The position numbers were made by a program, and so were the translations under genes. Of a stretch of DNA of 64,000 bases, positions 43,394 to 57,194 are shown piece by piece. This stretch comes from Trachythela sp. YZ-2020 (taxonomy: Eukaryota; Cnidaria; Anthozoa; Malacalcyonacea; Clavulariidae): NCBI GenBank assembly GCA_016169945.1, contig JADLSH010000335.1, positions 682,001 to 746,000 of the forward strand, given 5' to 3'. Every line of letters starts with the position of its first letter. The first letter of the stretch is position 1. The notes beneath the pieces were generated by a model. It was not told where the DNA came from and did not search any database. It saw nothing but the letters and a program-made list of their open reading frames with translations.

Positions 43394-43965
43394 AGCCCTG
43401 ATCAAACGAGGATGAGAGTTGATGAGAGTTACCAAGCGAGAGTTTGCATGAGAGTTTGTTTAACTTTCATTCCCTGGTCAAGCGAGAACAAGAGTTGCAT
43501 AAGAGTTGACTGAACATTACCACGCGTACTGGTCAAACGTGCAAAAACTCTCACAGGGTTCGTACACCTTCATAATTATAAAATTCCAGGACTTTCCAGG
43601 TCGTTTTTCTGTCCTTTTCCAGGGGTATTTGAAACATAACAAAAATACTTTTACCAAGATGTCGACGATTTATTGCATTTTATTGAGATAAACATATTAA
43701 ACACAAGTTCAGTTTTCCAGGGTTTTCCAGGGTTTAGTTTGAAATTTCAAGACTCTTCCAGGGATTTCCAGGATAAGAAGAATCTAGGACTTCCCAGGAT
43801 TTCCAGGGGCTGTACGAACCCTGCTCTCATCAACCCTCGTCAAAATTTGAAAAAACTCAAAGTTGATGAGAGTGCATAAGAGTTGATGAGAGTTGGCGGT
43901 CAAACGCTAGCGAGAATTGCAACTCTGATTGACTCATCAACTTTCATCTTCGTTTGACTGGGGCT
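43394..43965. mobile_element. MITE with TCAAACGAGGATGAGAGTTG termini
   Basis: AGCCC-TCAAACGA-GATGA at the left end is answered by its complement at the right end. The interior repeats TTGATGAGAGTT. It is interrupted by the element 43554-43823. A related partial sequence is near 50,605 (gtcaaacgaggatgagagtt). Confidence 0.7.
43554..43823. mobile_element. hAT-like MITE nested in the previous one
   Basis: Termini CAGGGTTCGTACA and TGTACGAACCCTG, interior with repeated TTCCAGG. CTCTCA flanks both sides. CAGGG ends are typical of hAT. Confidence 0.75.
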
Positions 43966-46125
43966 GTATAAAATAGAAGAGAATAACCTTTCATTCCCTT
44001 CTTCTCAAATTTATCGAAGAGAACAGCGCACGACTCTATTCATATATAGCGTTCACTGATAATAAATATTTCGAGCCTCATTATCAATGAGCCTACTCGA
44101 TACAATTTATATTTATAACCTACGACATTAAATTACCTTGGAATATTTCTACCTATCTGTACAAAACTTTATGAATATTTATAGTTCTATACAGGCTCTA
44201 TATATATATAAACCGGATGCAGAGCAATGCAGCCGTTCTATTAACCTAAATCTCTTTTCCACTCGTTGCATGAGCAAACACGCTAGCTCGCTCACACGAA
44301 CCAATCAAAATGCTACAATCAATTCAAAGTTTGTTTTAATAAAATGCAGACGCCAGCAGCGAATTTGCGAGATGGTTTTGCGATCACTCGTGGAAAAGAG
44401 CCTTTAAAATGCTTATACCAATCTTGCATAACTTAAACATCGAATATTTATATGATAGACTTTATAATATAAAATTAAAATAATTGTATACAGGCATTGT
44501 ATACAGAGATAGCTTGCGAACAAGGCTCCAAAAGCAAAGCTTTCATACAACCGACTCGGGTAATGAAAGATAAACTTGTTTGTAGTATACTTTACGTGGA
44601 AAATTGAACAAAACGTTGACTATAGTGCACAAAGTAACATCTCCATATAAAACGTACAGAAAGCATGTAGTACATAGTATAATCTCTTATTATCGGGGAT
44701 TTCACATATCTGTAAATGTTTGGAACATTTTAAGAATGCAACTCGAAAAGTCATGCTAAACATTCCATAACAAGGACTCGTCAGCTGCTAAAGTTTCCAT
44801 GTAAACAATAAAAGTCAATGACAGACCTGGAACTGTTGAATGTTCCGTCGAATTCTGAACCCGCTTTTTCAAACGTTTCTCAAAGGTGCATGAAACAATG
44901 GAATATTTGATCGCACTTTATTGCCACTATGTTTTCATGTATATTTGTCGTATATTATAAAGTACGTGTGAAAAATTGGAAATGCTCCTCAATTATGTTG
45001 CTAAAGGCCATGTTTACACGAGGCAATTTTTGTTGCAATCTTGCAGCGCAATTTCGGACAAAGAGCGATTTTACGAGTAGATTAAATAACAGTCAATCAG
45101 TGAGCATGGACTGCTTCTCACTTTTCTGATATTAATTTTTCATTCTCATTCATTTCTTTCATGCCTTCATGGTATGTTAAGATGAGCAAAAGGTCGACGG
45201 AGTAAAATACGGGGCAAATTCTCAATTTTACTGTGAATATAGGATTTGCACAACATTACTCTGGGTCAGGAATTGTGCGTTGCAAGTTGCAGTGAAATGG
45301 CAAAGGATGCTCAGATTCCCAGGATCTCACTTTTTTCTTTTCCAAGTCTGGCCAGTGTGATGGTACGTTTCTAGTATATCATGCATATTCTCAACGACAA
45401 TGCATTTGGTTTTTAGCTTGTGCCAAATAAAGTATAACCTATTGGATTAGTGTTGCTTAAAATGCTCCAATCATTACAAACATGTACAAATGCATCATGT
45501 TTTCCTCGCTCTGATGTACGTAATCTGTGGCAGCTAATATGAAAAGATGCGTGTATTTGGTGCAAGAAACAATTGACCACATGCTTTATTTTAATGAATA
45601 ACTTACGGCCGTCATCTTTTCATTATTAATTATATGAAATATAATGTAGTAAACAAAACCAAAACTCTAAATACACACGTCTGATATGGAGTGAATGAAA
45701 AACGAAACAATGAAGCCAACGGCGTTTTGAAATCCCTTCAATATTCTTCAATTTCCTATCAAGAATGGATCAATTTCCATCTTATCTATCTTCAACTACA
45801 TACTCTATATTTTGGAACCTCGCGGCAAAACTATACGAACATTGAATATATACTTGATCGTCTTCTGAACGGCAAACAACTCACTTGTTATCGTCATTAA
45901 CTTGATCAACATTTTCAACAGTCGTGAATAAGCGAATTCCCATCTTCCTTTTTACCACATTTGGTTTGCCTTGACGCCTTCCAAGTAAGTTTCGTACCAC
46001 CAAATTTTTTCAAGAGATTTCCAGGCCCGGTTGGAGCCGACAAACTGCTTTAAGCCGCAAGGCGTCAAGTCTAAACTTTGTTCTACGTTGACCTTTGCAA
46101 CTTAGCCTTGGAAACTTCGAAACGA
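43966..46125. other. intergenic, no gene recognised
   Basis: AT-rich, only short scattered ORFs without recognisable domains. It separates the MITE cluster from the 3' end of the helicase gene. Confidence 0.6.
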
Positions 46126-46131
46126 TTTATT
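46126..46131 (-). terminator. candidate polyadenylation signal of the helicase gene
   Basis: AATAAA on the minus strand about 165 nt below the stop codon at 46295. It is the nearest one I see in the expected direction. Confidence 0.45.
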
Positions 46132-46294
46132 CCACATTTCCACCGCCATTATTATTTATGTTATTAAACGCTTAGAACAAGCAGAAGTCCTTCATAACCA
46201 CAAGGTACAGGTTACCAAGATTCAAACATAACTGAACATAACCCAAGTTAAACTGAATAATAAATGCTAAAGATGAAACGTTACATAATACTTG

Positions 46295-46565
46295 TTAATT
46301 CCACCAGTCATTGGAATTTCCACGACCGCCCATGTTGCTAGGATTACCACGTGGTGCATAGCCACCATAACCACCGTAGCCACCATAGCTACCGCCGCCG
46401 CCACCATACGGTGCACCACCACCATAGTTTCCACCAGCATAACCTTGACTATAACCTTGACCATAACCAGGATTACCTTGCATGTAACCACCACCACCAC
46501 CACCACCACCACCACGGTTTGCTTGTTGACGGTAATCACGGGACCCGAATGCAGTGTTACCAGAA
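46295..46565 (-). CDS. DDX3: DDX3-like helicase, last exon
   Basis: Encodes the C-terminal tail: SGNTAFGSRDYRQ, a polyglycine run, GYGQGYSQGYAGG-type Gly/Tyr repeats and a final NSNDWWN before TAA at 46295. The acidic-aromatic DWW end is a DDX3 hallmark. The Gly-rich tail is low complexity and likely RNA-binding. The plus-strand ORFs here are shadows of the GGN codons. Confidence 0.93.
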
Positions 46566-47346
46566 CTGATTGCAGAGAAAAAATAAAATAAATTAAACTG
46601 AGATAAATGCAAAGTGCTGGAAAATGTCCGGCAGCTCCTGCAGCCAGGAAATTTGTAACAAAATTTTCCTGACATATATTGCATGTCATACAATTCACTT
46701 GTTGTTTTCAAAAGTCCAAATCCGTTTTGCAAATCAACATTGCCATGTGTTGAAATTCAAGTTTATAAGTTGTAGATTTCCTATACACAGGAAATGGATT
46801 TTGCCTAGGAAGAAACATTTTTGTCTAGGCCTGTATCAAAATGTTCTTTCGCACGCTAAAGACATGATAAAAAAGTAATCATAAAATGTACAACAGTTGC
46901 AATGATGTACGGAGGAAATAAGTAAAGCTCCAGGCAAACTAGGAAATGTTGTTGCGGAAACGTGTTGCCTGCATGAAGATGGGCAAACAAGGAACAAAAT
47001 TTGTATGTACAGTGCACGTACTGAATAAATTGGTAAGTTACAAAAATACTGGCTGTATTATATGTCCATGCACACATAAAAGTTGAAGGACAAAGCTATT
47101 GTAAAAAAAACAATGTTTGCTAGGCAATAATCGCACTTGTAAAACAAACGTTTTCTGAATTTGTTTGGGAAACCTTTTCAATTTTGCTTCACGGAAACGA
47201 AATTGAATTTCCGCAATAAATGTTCTGAGAGTGGACAAACACGAAAACAATTTTTTGCAGAGGTCTTTTCAACTACTTCCATAAATGACAATGAAAATAT
47301 AATGGATTGGTGAGGATTTTGCATGCTGTATTTACAATAGATCTTA

Positions 47347-47553
<207 letters not shown>

Positions 47554-47554
47554 T

Positions 47555-48365
47555 CAGGGGTGGATTTACTGGGGGGGGGGGGTGCGCAGGGGAATGCGTA
47601 CCTCTCCTAGCCTTGGCCAAGGGGAGTGCAGGAGGGGTGCCAATTCCCATGTCAAACCCAAATTTTGGCACAGGCATTTATCAAACAAAAATATAATATC
47701 GGGCTATTGATGGGCGTTTTTGACCATCTAGGCCATCTTATTTTAAAAACATTTTCTGACAAGATAACCCCCTTACAATACGATACAATATTTTAATTAG
47801 TCTCCCAAACTGGGCTTTTCAGACTTAATTTACAATAAGAATTTGTAAATATAAATAATAATAAGTAAATGTAAATATTACAAATGTATAAAAAACTAGG
47901 TAAAAGTGGCTACTATACGAGTTAATTTATAGTTCAGATGCGCACATGTTAACAGTTAATTGCGAATGCTTCTCAGACTTCCAGTTCTCAATGAGGAGCT
48001 TTTTTAGCGCATTTAAAAGGTTTCACAGCATTAATCTCTGTAATATCCTTACGAAGAGAGTTCCAAATGTGGACAGCTCTGTAATGGAATGCTTGTTGTG
48101 CTAGCGACGTTCTGCACTTCGGAACTTGTAATTTGTCACAGTTTCGGGTGTTCCGACTGTGCACCTCAGATCTTAACTTAAAATAGATGACAAGTAATCA
48201 GGTGCTAAGCCATTCATGCATTTAAACGTTAAGACGGCAAGACCCCTTGACCCTGTAGGGGGTCCTCAGTGGTGATTCACCCTTCCTCGGTCGCCAACCA
48301 CGCCCTGCTTCATGACCAAAACCCGCTTAACCCCCCTATCAAATCAAGCTGGATCCATCCCGGTA
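47555..48365. mobile_element. possible TIR repeat in intron
   Basis: CAGGGGTGGAT at the left and ATCCATCCCGG at the right are imperfect inverted ends (9 of 11). A G-run and C-rich stretches lie inside. No protein. Boundaries are approximate. Confidence 0.4.
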
Positions 48366-48721
48366 TCAGACAGATTATTATCATTCACAACTCACAAGTA
48401 GATTAACTTCAATATTTTCGTTTCCTTGCTTATTGTTAATGAATTCTGTTAGTTTAATCACTGATCTGAGAACTAGAACTGGATAAAGCATCCTTTTGAA
48501 TTCAATGAGCCAATTTTGAAGCCAGAATACTTTTAATGAAATCAGATTTATAAATCTGCAAAATTCTTGACTAGTCAAATCGTTAGCTGTTTAAATTAGT
48601 TATACTATGAAGCAAATATCTTTTCCTATGTAATTTGAGAAATATAGCTTCCAATATCTCTTCTAAAGAGTTTTAGAACGTTTTAAACACCACATAATGA
48701 GTCTTATGGCGGCCATAATTT

Positions 48722-48855
48722 AGGAAGAAAGAGGCCACTGTTGATAAATTCTTATCTAGACAATATTTGTCCTTTCCCACCAATAACTAGAAACTTATAG
48801 AAGCTCTTTAAACGTGTCCCCAACACCACAGTAGATTTGTGGTGGTCACACCAAT
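48722..48855. repeat. dispersed repeat, second copy
   Basis: Homologue of 118-262 inside the helicase intron. The rest of this intron includes an AT-rich tandem run of TATATAAACCTTCATA at 49,217-49,292. Confidence 0.5.
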
Positions 48856-49544
48856 ATGGCCGCCATTGGCTTCATTTACGCATAGCAGATGCACTATCCA
48901 GTCCTTGTTTTCAGATCAGTGAGTTTAATAAAGCAACACATAGTGACGTAATATGAGGGTCATTCGTGTACAGTACATAGAGTGAAACCCCACATTACAG
49001 CCACCTCGTTAAATCTGGCTAACTAATTGATCCAGCGATCTTGTTATTATGCTCATTCCTCCCCGGCAAACTACAATACAGTACACCCTCTTATAAAAAG
49101 AACCTCTTAATACGGCAATTCCCTCCCCCCAAATATGGAAAATTTGACAATTTTCATGGCGCATACGTAACTGCATAAACCGTACAAATCTTTTTACAGT
49201 CAAACAGGTTGAGAAAAATATATAAACCTTCATATATATATATAAACCTTCATATATAAACCTTCATATATATAAATATATAAACCTTCATAAAGTAAAC
49301 TTTAATAAACTTAAAACAAAAATATACCAGGAAAATTGCAAGTTCTTTTATTTACGATAAATACCGTGTCGTAAACACTATTTACATATGAAAGGGCAAA
49401 TGAAGAACAACAGCTTAAATTGTAGCAACGGCATTTAGAGCAATAAGTTTGCTTAGAGGACACCTCCTTCAAACTGACACCAATCTACTCCTAGTTGCTC
49501 AATAATGATTGTTTAGCAGAAAACAATTCTAAAGACGAGTGTTA

Positions 49545-49670
<126 letters not shown>

Positions 49671-50386
49671 CTAAAATGTAAGACAGCAAGAACGTTAAAT
49701 CTTCTGAATTATGAAGGTTTTTTTGCATACTCCCAAATATACACTTTAATGAAGGGATGCCAGCTTTCATCAAACATGGAATTCGAAGAATATCACAGCA
49801 CTTTTACTGTGTCGTATACCTGTCCACAAGGCATATTTTAACTAATATACTGGGGGGCCACTTGGCCCCCCAGGCCCTCTTGATGGCCCCCCACTCACAC
49901 AAAATTGGCCCCCCACTCCCTGGGCCCTTTATACATTGGGTCGTTTACAGAGTAAATGATTTGTCTGTGTTTAACGAAATATTGTTTTTATGGCTTATAT
50001 AGTTAGACATTTTTAAAGTTTTAGTTAAAACATTGAAATACTATTGGCTTGGCAATTTCAGAGCTCCAGATTTCAAAATTTTCCTGGGAAAAAAATCCCC
50101 CGGACCCCTACAGGGCTCGCGCCTTCAGCACTCAGATTAAGGGCCCTTTTTCACAAATGGCCCCCCACTTAGAAATCCTTAAAATATGCCCTGCCTGTCC
50201 ATGGTGACAGGTTGTGTGTGTTTTTACCTGTCTCCACCAATATTCAACCTGTACAATTTTTCATTATTTTAATGGCTAAAACGCAATGATTACCAAGCCG
50301 TTTACCCTATGGTACCCAAGTCGAGGTTGGTAACAACAGCTGTCTGATGCATATACACTCCAAGCTTGGCTCAACAAAAAGCCCTG

Positions 50387-50601
50387 GGGCCGGTTGTTCA
50401 AAGCTCGATTAACTCGCTGCTTAGGGTTATGTATTTCTGCGTGGCCGTTCGTTTCGAAACTTTAGAAAATAAAACTTCTATTGATCCAGAAAAGATTTCT
50501 GGAGAAACATATTCAACTTTATAACCAGGCTGTTGGGAAGTTTGATTTGAAGATTTTCGTTAACCGAGGGTTAGGCTAACAGGCATTTGAACAACCGGCC
50601 A
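50387..50601. mobile_element. MITE with GGCCGGTTGTTCAAA termini
   Basis: GGCCGGTTGTTCAAAGC (50,388) and GCATTTGAACAACCGGCC (to 50,600) are inverted ends of a 214-bp insert in the intron. Confidence 0.7.
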
Positions 50602-50988
50602 CAGGTCAAACGAGGATGAGAGTTACTCTCGTTCGAGTTTGACTACCAACTCAAGTGGTCCCTCAGGTCCCCAGAGTTGCAAATAAGCTGCGGGTATCAC
50701 CCGTGAGAAAGGTTTACTCGCATTGAGGAAGGTTGAAAGTGAAACACTGAATAAAACATTGCAAGCAGTATAAAGTACTAGACTAGTCAGGCTACAATTA
50801 GAGTGTGATAACTCTGGTTTGTCTAATATTAGGAATGACTACCGCCGAAATTTTAGTTGGAATTATACACGACCTGACAAAACCTAGTTATGCTATTCAG
50901 AACTGGCGAGTATCATGTCAGCAAAACATCTTCTTAAACATATGATTGTGTGAACTCGGGTATATTAATTTTAGGTGAAAATTGTTTA

Positions 50989-51508
<520 letters not shown>

Positions 51509-51546
51509 ACATACAATTAAAAACATTGTGTTTGCTCAGCAGGGGG

Positions 51547-51682
51547 TTTATAAGATAGGGCCCTGAAACGAGCAGTGTGCCTTGAAATATGTATGATGCA
51601 CGTGAACCCCCGAATATTCGAACACATGCGAGCACATAATGTATAGGAGATCAGTTTTCGCGCGACTTCAGACATGTCTGCC
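51547..51682. mobile_element. fragment of the hAT-like element at 57195-58379, inverted
   Basis: TTATAAGATAGGG and then blocks such as CGAATATTCGAACACATG and CGCGCGACTTCAGACATG appear in reverse order relative to 58,220-58,370. Confidence 0.65.
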
Positions 51683-51939
51683 TAATTTTGTTTCCCTTTC
51701 GGTCGTGTCTGTTCGCATATAGCAAAAAAAGTTCAAAAAATGAAGTGACAATATTTCTACCAAAGAAAGATCTAATAATGGAGTAGTCGTCCTTGGATTT
51801 GCTAAGTTGACTTGGCAGTGCAAGGTATTAATATTTCACAAATCGAAAGTGAAATGTTTTTACCTATGCAACAAAATGAGAGAAGGACGCCATAATGATG
51901 TTCGGTTTCAATGTGGAAAATTTTCGTTGTTTTGTTTTA

Positions 51940-52233
<294 letters not shown>

Positions 52234-53361
52234 CTAAAGACGTTCAAAAATATAATAGCTAACAGATTGTTCTATAATGAAGTTTGTTTGTTACATGTTA
52301 TGATTCAACTGCAATTTTACCCCGACGCAGAACGCGTCATTTGGATGCGCAGTCGAAACTCCCAACTGGCTTATTCAAAACATGAGTGATGTTTATATGC
52401 CACGACTCTAGGCAACGTCTTTGGCCATAGCGATGATCACTTTTGAGTTTTCCACGCGATCGCATACTTGGTTTCACACACACACACATATGTTCTGACA
52501 ATTTCTCCTCGATTAAAGTTGAAAGGGCCCTTTGATGTTCTTTTAAACGTGTGCCAAATACTCTTTCTCACAGTCACCGCATGGTATAGAATTATACAGG
52601 ATTGAATGTGTTTTCCGATTGATATGAACAGGGACTTTTGGCTTTGCCGTATTTTCGCAAGGAGTTACGGTGCGACTTTAGACCACCCCTGATGAAGGCA
52701 CTAGACTGGAGTGTCGAAAAGTTGGGTCGTGAATGCAATGCGACCTGGCTTTGCTTTCATTTACTTAAACCAGAGTAGCGAGCGATTATATTACGCCTTT
52801 TCGGCATGCACTACAAGAACGGTTTCGACGCCATAAACTATATTAATACTCAACTTTCGTAAACTCGCGTTCTTTATTGGTCAATTTGTACCACGTGTGT
52901 GCATTTTATATAGCAACAACGCACGGCCGTGCCGTTATAGTTTATATCAGCACAGCAAGATGGCGCCAGAATTCACGAATGGAAAAGTTTACAAGATTTC
53001 GTCTATTTTAAACCGAAGACAATCCCAAAACCACGAAGTGGCCAAATTTCTATAATAATTCCGTATTTAAACGTAAACATGTGTGGTTTATTTAGTTTAT
53101 TTTACGAATTTACGGAATATAAGTTGTGAATGAGTGGCAAAGCCGGTTGAAAATATATTCGTAAGTCGGCAGACAGATTCAAAACAACAACAAGGTTGTT
53201 TCTTATATAAAAGCTATTTGTCGTTTTAAAATATTAGTAAACAGTTAGTTGAACATAGTTTATAGAATGTTTTTGCTCATAATTCATAAATAAAAAATAC
53301 CGCCAAAGCGTTTACTCAAATTGAATTTTAAAACGTTTAAAGCACCCTTTGTTCGTGCATT

Positions 53362-53485
53362 ATCGTGATTTACAAGCACTCGTTCACGAACAAGGAACTC
53401 GAAGTTTAATACTGCACTCGACTGCGTCTCGTGCAGTATTAAACTCTCGTTCCTTGTTCGTGAACTCGTGCTTGTAAATCCCGAT
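53362..53485. repeat. foldback, about 55-bp arms
   Basis: GATTTACAAGCACTCGTTCA and the complementary TGAACTCGTGCTTGTAAATC enclose a second pair AGTTTAATACTGCAC / GTGCAGTATTAAAC. Confidence 0.8.
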
Positions 53486-53799
53486 ATTCCTTAATTACCC
53501 ATCCTCTAGTAAATATGGAATTATAATAGACCTGACAATCAGATGCGCTATCGATAACCGGGCCATAATTATTAGCATCAGTAAAAAATTTCAGGAGATC
53601 AGGCTTTTAGCTAGGATGTCGAAACTGGCCGTCAAAAAAATACTGTGGATGTGCCCACCTATATTTTCGTGGATTTGGTAAAAAACATGTCACTTGAAAT
53701 CAGTTGCGATATACTCAAAATTCAGCGTGTTTGTAGACAAAATGCGTCAAAACGTGTGCAATAGCTAAAAGTAAACAGCAGCTGACAACTTTTGAGGTA

Positions 53800-54040
53800 T
53801 TAAAAAATACACAGTTTATAAGTTACTTAGGCCGTCCATGGCCGTCTGTTAAAAATACAAAGTTTGTAAGTTACTTAGGCCGTCCATGGCCGTCTGTTAA
53901 AAATACAAAGTTTGTAAGTTACTTAGGCCGTCCATGGCCGTCTGTTAAAAATACAAAGTTTGTAAGTTACTTAGGCCGTCCATGGCCGTCTGTTAAAAAT
54001 ACAAAGTTTGTAAGTTACTTAGGCCGTCCATGGCCGTCTG
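53800..54040. repeat. five tandem 48-bp repeats
   Basis: Four exact 48-bp units follow one 49-bp variant. Each contains GTAAGTTACTTAGGCCGTCC then ATGGCCGTCTG. On the plus strand each unit carries a GTAAGT donor-like hexamer; the gene runs on the minus strand. Confidence 0.95.
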
Positions 54041-54260
54041 TTAAAAAGTTGCCGTCTAAAAGTCTTATTTTTCAAAACTGGTCGTCCATAAGACGTTGAG
54101 GATATAAAATGCCTGCTGGGGATATAGCCGCAGCAGGGGCGGATCCAGGCTCATTTGATAGAGGGGGTGCAGTTTTTCAGGGGGTGCACCCTTCCACCAC
54201 AAGCGCAAATTATGTCAAAGATGCCATAGATCGTGAAAATGTCAGTATGGCATCGCTGAT

Positions 54261-54405
54261 TAGGGTTAGAACTAGGGTTGAGGTTAGGGTCGAGGTTAGG
54301 GTCGAGGTTAGGGTTGAGGTTAGGGTTGAGGTTAGGGTTGAGGTTAGGGTTGAGGTTAGGGTTGAGGTTAGGGTTGAGGTTAGGGTTAGAGTAAGGACTA
54401 AGATT
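54261..54405. repeat. telomere-like 12-bp tandem array
   Basis: About ten units of TTAGGGTTGAGG (first units TTAGGGTCGAGG), with TTAGGGTTAGA at both ends. TTAGGG is the animal telomere hexamer. It ends about 120 bp from the exon at 54526. The translated [11 protein letters not shown] is an artefact. Confidence 0.9.
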
Positions 54406-54417
54406 AAGTTTGTATTA

Positions 54418-54702
<285 letters not shown>

Positions 54703-54731
54703 TTAATAATTTAATTATTGGATGAGGTTAA

Positions 54732-54833
54732 GCATATCGAGAATTATCAAGGCCGAGGTTTACCTCATCTGCCGAAGCCGAAGGCTGAGGAGGATAACGT
54801 AAACTGAGGCCTTGATAACTCTCGATATCATGC
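54732..54833. repeat. foldback in intron
   Basis: GCATATCGAGAATTATCAAGG and CCTTGATAACTCTCGATATC form arms of about 40 bp. Confidence 0.75.
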
Positions 54834-54950
54834 GATAACCGAATTCGATAATTGTATAACAAAAATCATAAAGTAATGTCTAGCGATTCTAAACGTAATT
54901 TAGTTCCGCAAGTATACTATAACATACTGAAACAAACTTGATTTTTCTTA

Positions 54951-55112
<162 letters not shown>

Positions 55113-55147
55113 CTAGAAACACGAGAAACAGTTGACGCAGTTAGAAT

Positions 55148-55546
55148 CATAGACGGATTTTCTGGGGGTACTACCCCCAAATATTTGTTTTCACACCCCA
55201 AACGAAACGTTAAGCGCTCTAAAAAAAAATTTCAATCCCCCCCCAATTTTCGTCATAATAAATAGTCCAACATGCAACCCTATAGAACCCTATGGGGGTT
55301 TACAGGGTCATTTAACTCTCTCAAAGAACCTGCCAAATTCATTGACTTGACAACTTCAAAAACCTTGCTCAAAATTTTCCGGGAGTGCTTTGCTTTCTAG
55401 CCTCCCACCAGCGGCTCCACCCCCAGATCTCACCGGGGGCTGAGCCCTGCAGCACAACGTTTGGTGACGCCTTGTGTTACCTCAGCAGCTCACCCCCCTA
55501 AAATTTCTGGCACCCCCCTAGTAATAAATATGAAAATCCGTCTATG
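55148..55546. mobile_element. hAT-type MITE, 399 bp
   Basis: Ends CATAGACGGATTTTC and GAAAATCCGTCTATG. Flanking 8-mers GTTAGAAT (55140-55147) and GTTAAAAT (55547-55554) differ at one base, consistent with an old 8-bp target duplication. Confidence 0.8.
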
Positions 55547-55756
55547 GTTAAAATCTCGAGGAAACTAGACCACATTCATCGCACGCATTTTGTTTTTCTT
55601 GATTTTCTTCTTAATAAGATGTCGAAGCTCCGATCGTACTATTAAAAGTTTTTATATATGCCCGAGTGTAGTGCTATTAATAATTGTACGTTGGCAATTA
55701 GGCATTTCAAAATTCAGATATGCTGTTAACGTGGCTCACACCATGCTTAAATATAT

Positions 55757-56144
55757 ACAGCTATTTCAATTAAGGTGGTCATGCATGCAATAGTCAAATG
55801 TACAATCCAAGCCCGAAGAGTGTAATGGGAATGACAAATTTTATCGGGTAAAATGTATTATAAATCGCCTCGTGGGATTAGTAAGTGGCGAGCATGCATT
55901 TATCATATTTGCATATTTACAAGTAATACAGTTCTTTAAATCAGTCGCTTGATATAGCGAAGAATATGACATATATAGGCATACACACGCAACTTACGAT
56001 GGAGAACTATCTTCTTGACAGAAATAATAGGACTGGAAGTGTAAGAAGCAGCTTCTTACTTGCAAACTTCATTTGTAAATTTCTGTACGCGCTTGGATTG
56101 TAGATTTGACTATTGCATGTGACAACCTTAATTGAAGTAGCTGT
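55757..56144. mobile_element. MITE, 388 bp, about 55-bp TIRs
   Basis: ACAGCTATTTCAATTAAGG at the left, CCTTAATTGAAGTAGCTGT at the right, arms continuing through TGCAATAGTCAAAT and ACAATCCAAGC. Confidence 0.75.
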
Positions 56145-56853
56145 ATGCAGTATATACTAGGTAGGTATCACTAAGCGTATAATGTACAGGGTGTATAAAA
56201 AAAGGCAATCCATCTTTGGAATGTAATCATGCCTTAGGTATTAATTCTATAGATTCGTATCAATGAATATCCAGTCTTTAGCTGTCAAATAATACCTTAC
56301 TTGTATCACTGCGAACAAAAATGGCCAAATAGATACGATTTGAAATTGCCGGTCAAAAACACATTTTCTACCTCTGTGCCTAAGAACATTCTTCGAATTT
56401 CCAAACATTTGCCCAAATGGAGGTTGCCTATGTGGGAAACATCACGCATTGCAAGTTCTCGGCAGACTTAAATCGCATTTTTCACCATTGGGAATTGAGG
56501 GAACCACTGTGCAAACCTGTCGTCTGAGTATTGAAATTATTCTCATTTCGGATTCAAATTTAAGAATAGTCAAGTATTGATAAATTTAAAGATGGTTGAA
56601 CTCGCGATTTAACAACGAAATTTCATGGTTAAAACATTTTACGAAACTGGACTTTAAATCGGATCGTATTTGATATAAAACTGCATGGAATCATTTGACA
56701 GCTATAAAGGCATAATCTTTATTACTACGGGAAAAGTAACTTTATATACCTAATACCTAACACACGATAACTTATATACAACCGGCCCTTGGAAAATAAC
56801 TGGCACAGTAACATAGGTTCTATCGTGGCCACATTACCAGAATTACTATACAT

Positions 56854-57139
56854 CAGGGGTGGAAAAAATATTATATTTTCTGGGACCGCAAGGGAACATG
56901 TAAATATTTTTGTGAGTTATTGACACTTACAAAGACTGACCAGTAAACCTGCATATATTGGAATGGTTAGGTTTAATATTTGATAAGGTTCAGTGGGTGT
57001 ACTGTTGAACAACTTGCACAATCTGTTAAAATGTATAGTTAATTTGGAATTTTAATCATGTTATTGAAAAATTTCTTTTTTCTTTCAGCTGACCTAAATA
57101 TTTTCTGGAACCAATGGTCCGCTATTTTTTCCACCCATG
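56854..57139. mobile_element. hAT-type MITE, 286 bp
   Basis: CAGGGGTGGAAAAAAT and ATTTTTTCCACCCATG are inverted ends (15 of 16). Exact 8-bp target duplication CTATACAT at 56846-56853 and 57140-57147. Confidence 0.88.
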
Positions 57140-57194
57140 CTATACATTTCGTACGATTTGAACATGGCTACGTCTGCGCAATTCAGTTCATATA

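Noticed and set aside
46292..46591. Plus-strand Thr/Ile- and His-rich ORFs opposite the last helicase exon
   Set aside because: Shadows of the Gly-rich coding strand; DWWN and splice phase support the minus strand.
52320..53360. Possible extra exon in the large helicase intron
   Set aside because: Flanking exons join in phase with a continuous DDX3 sequence, so nothing is missing there.
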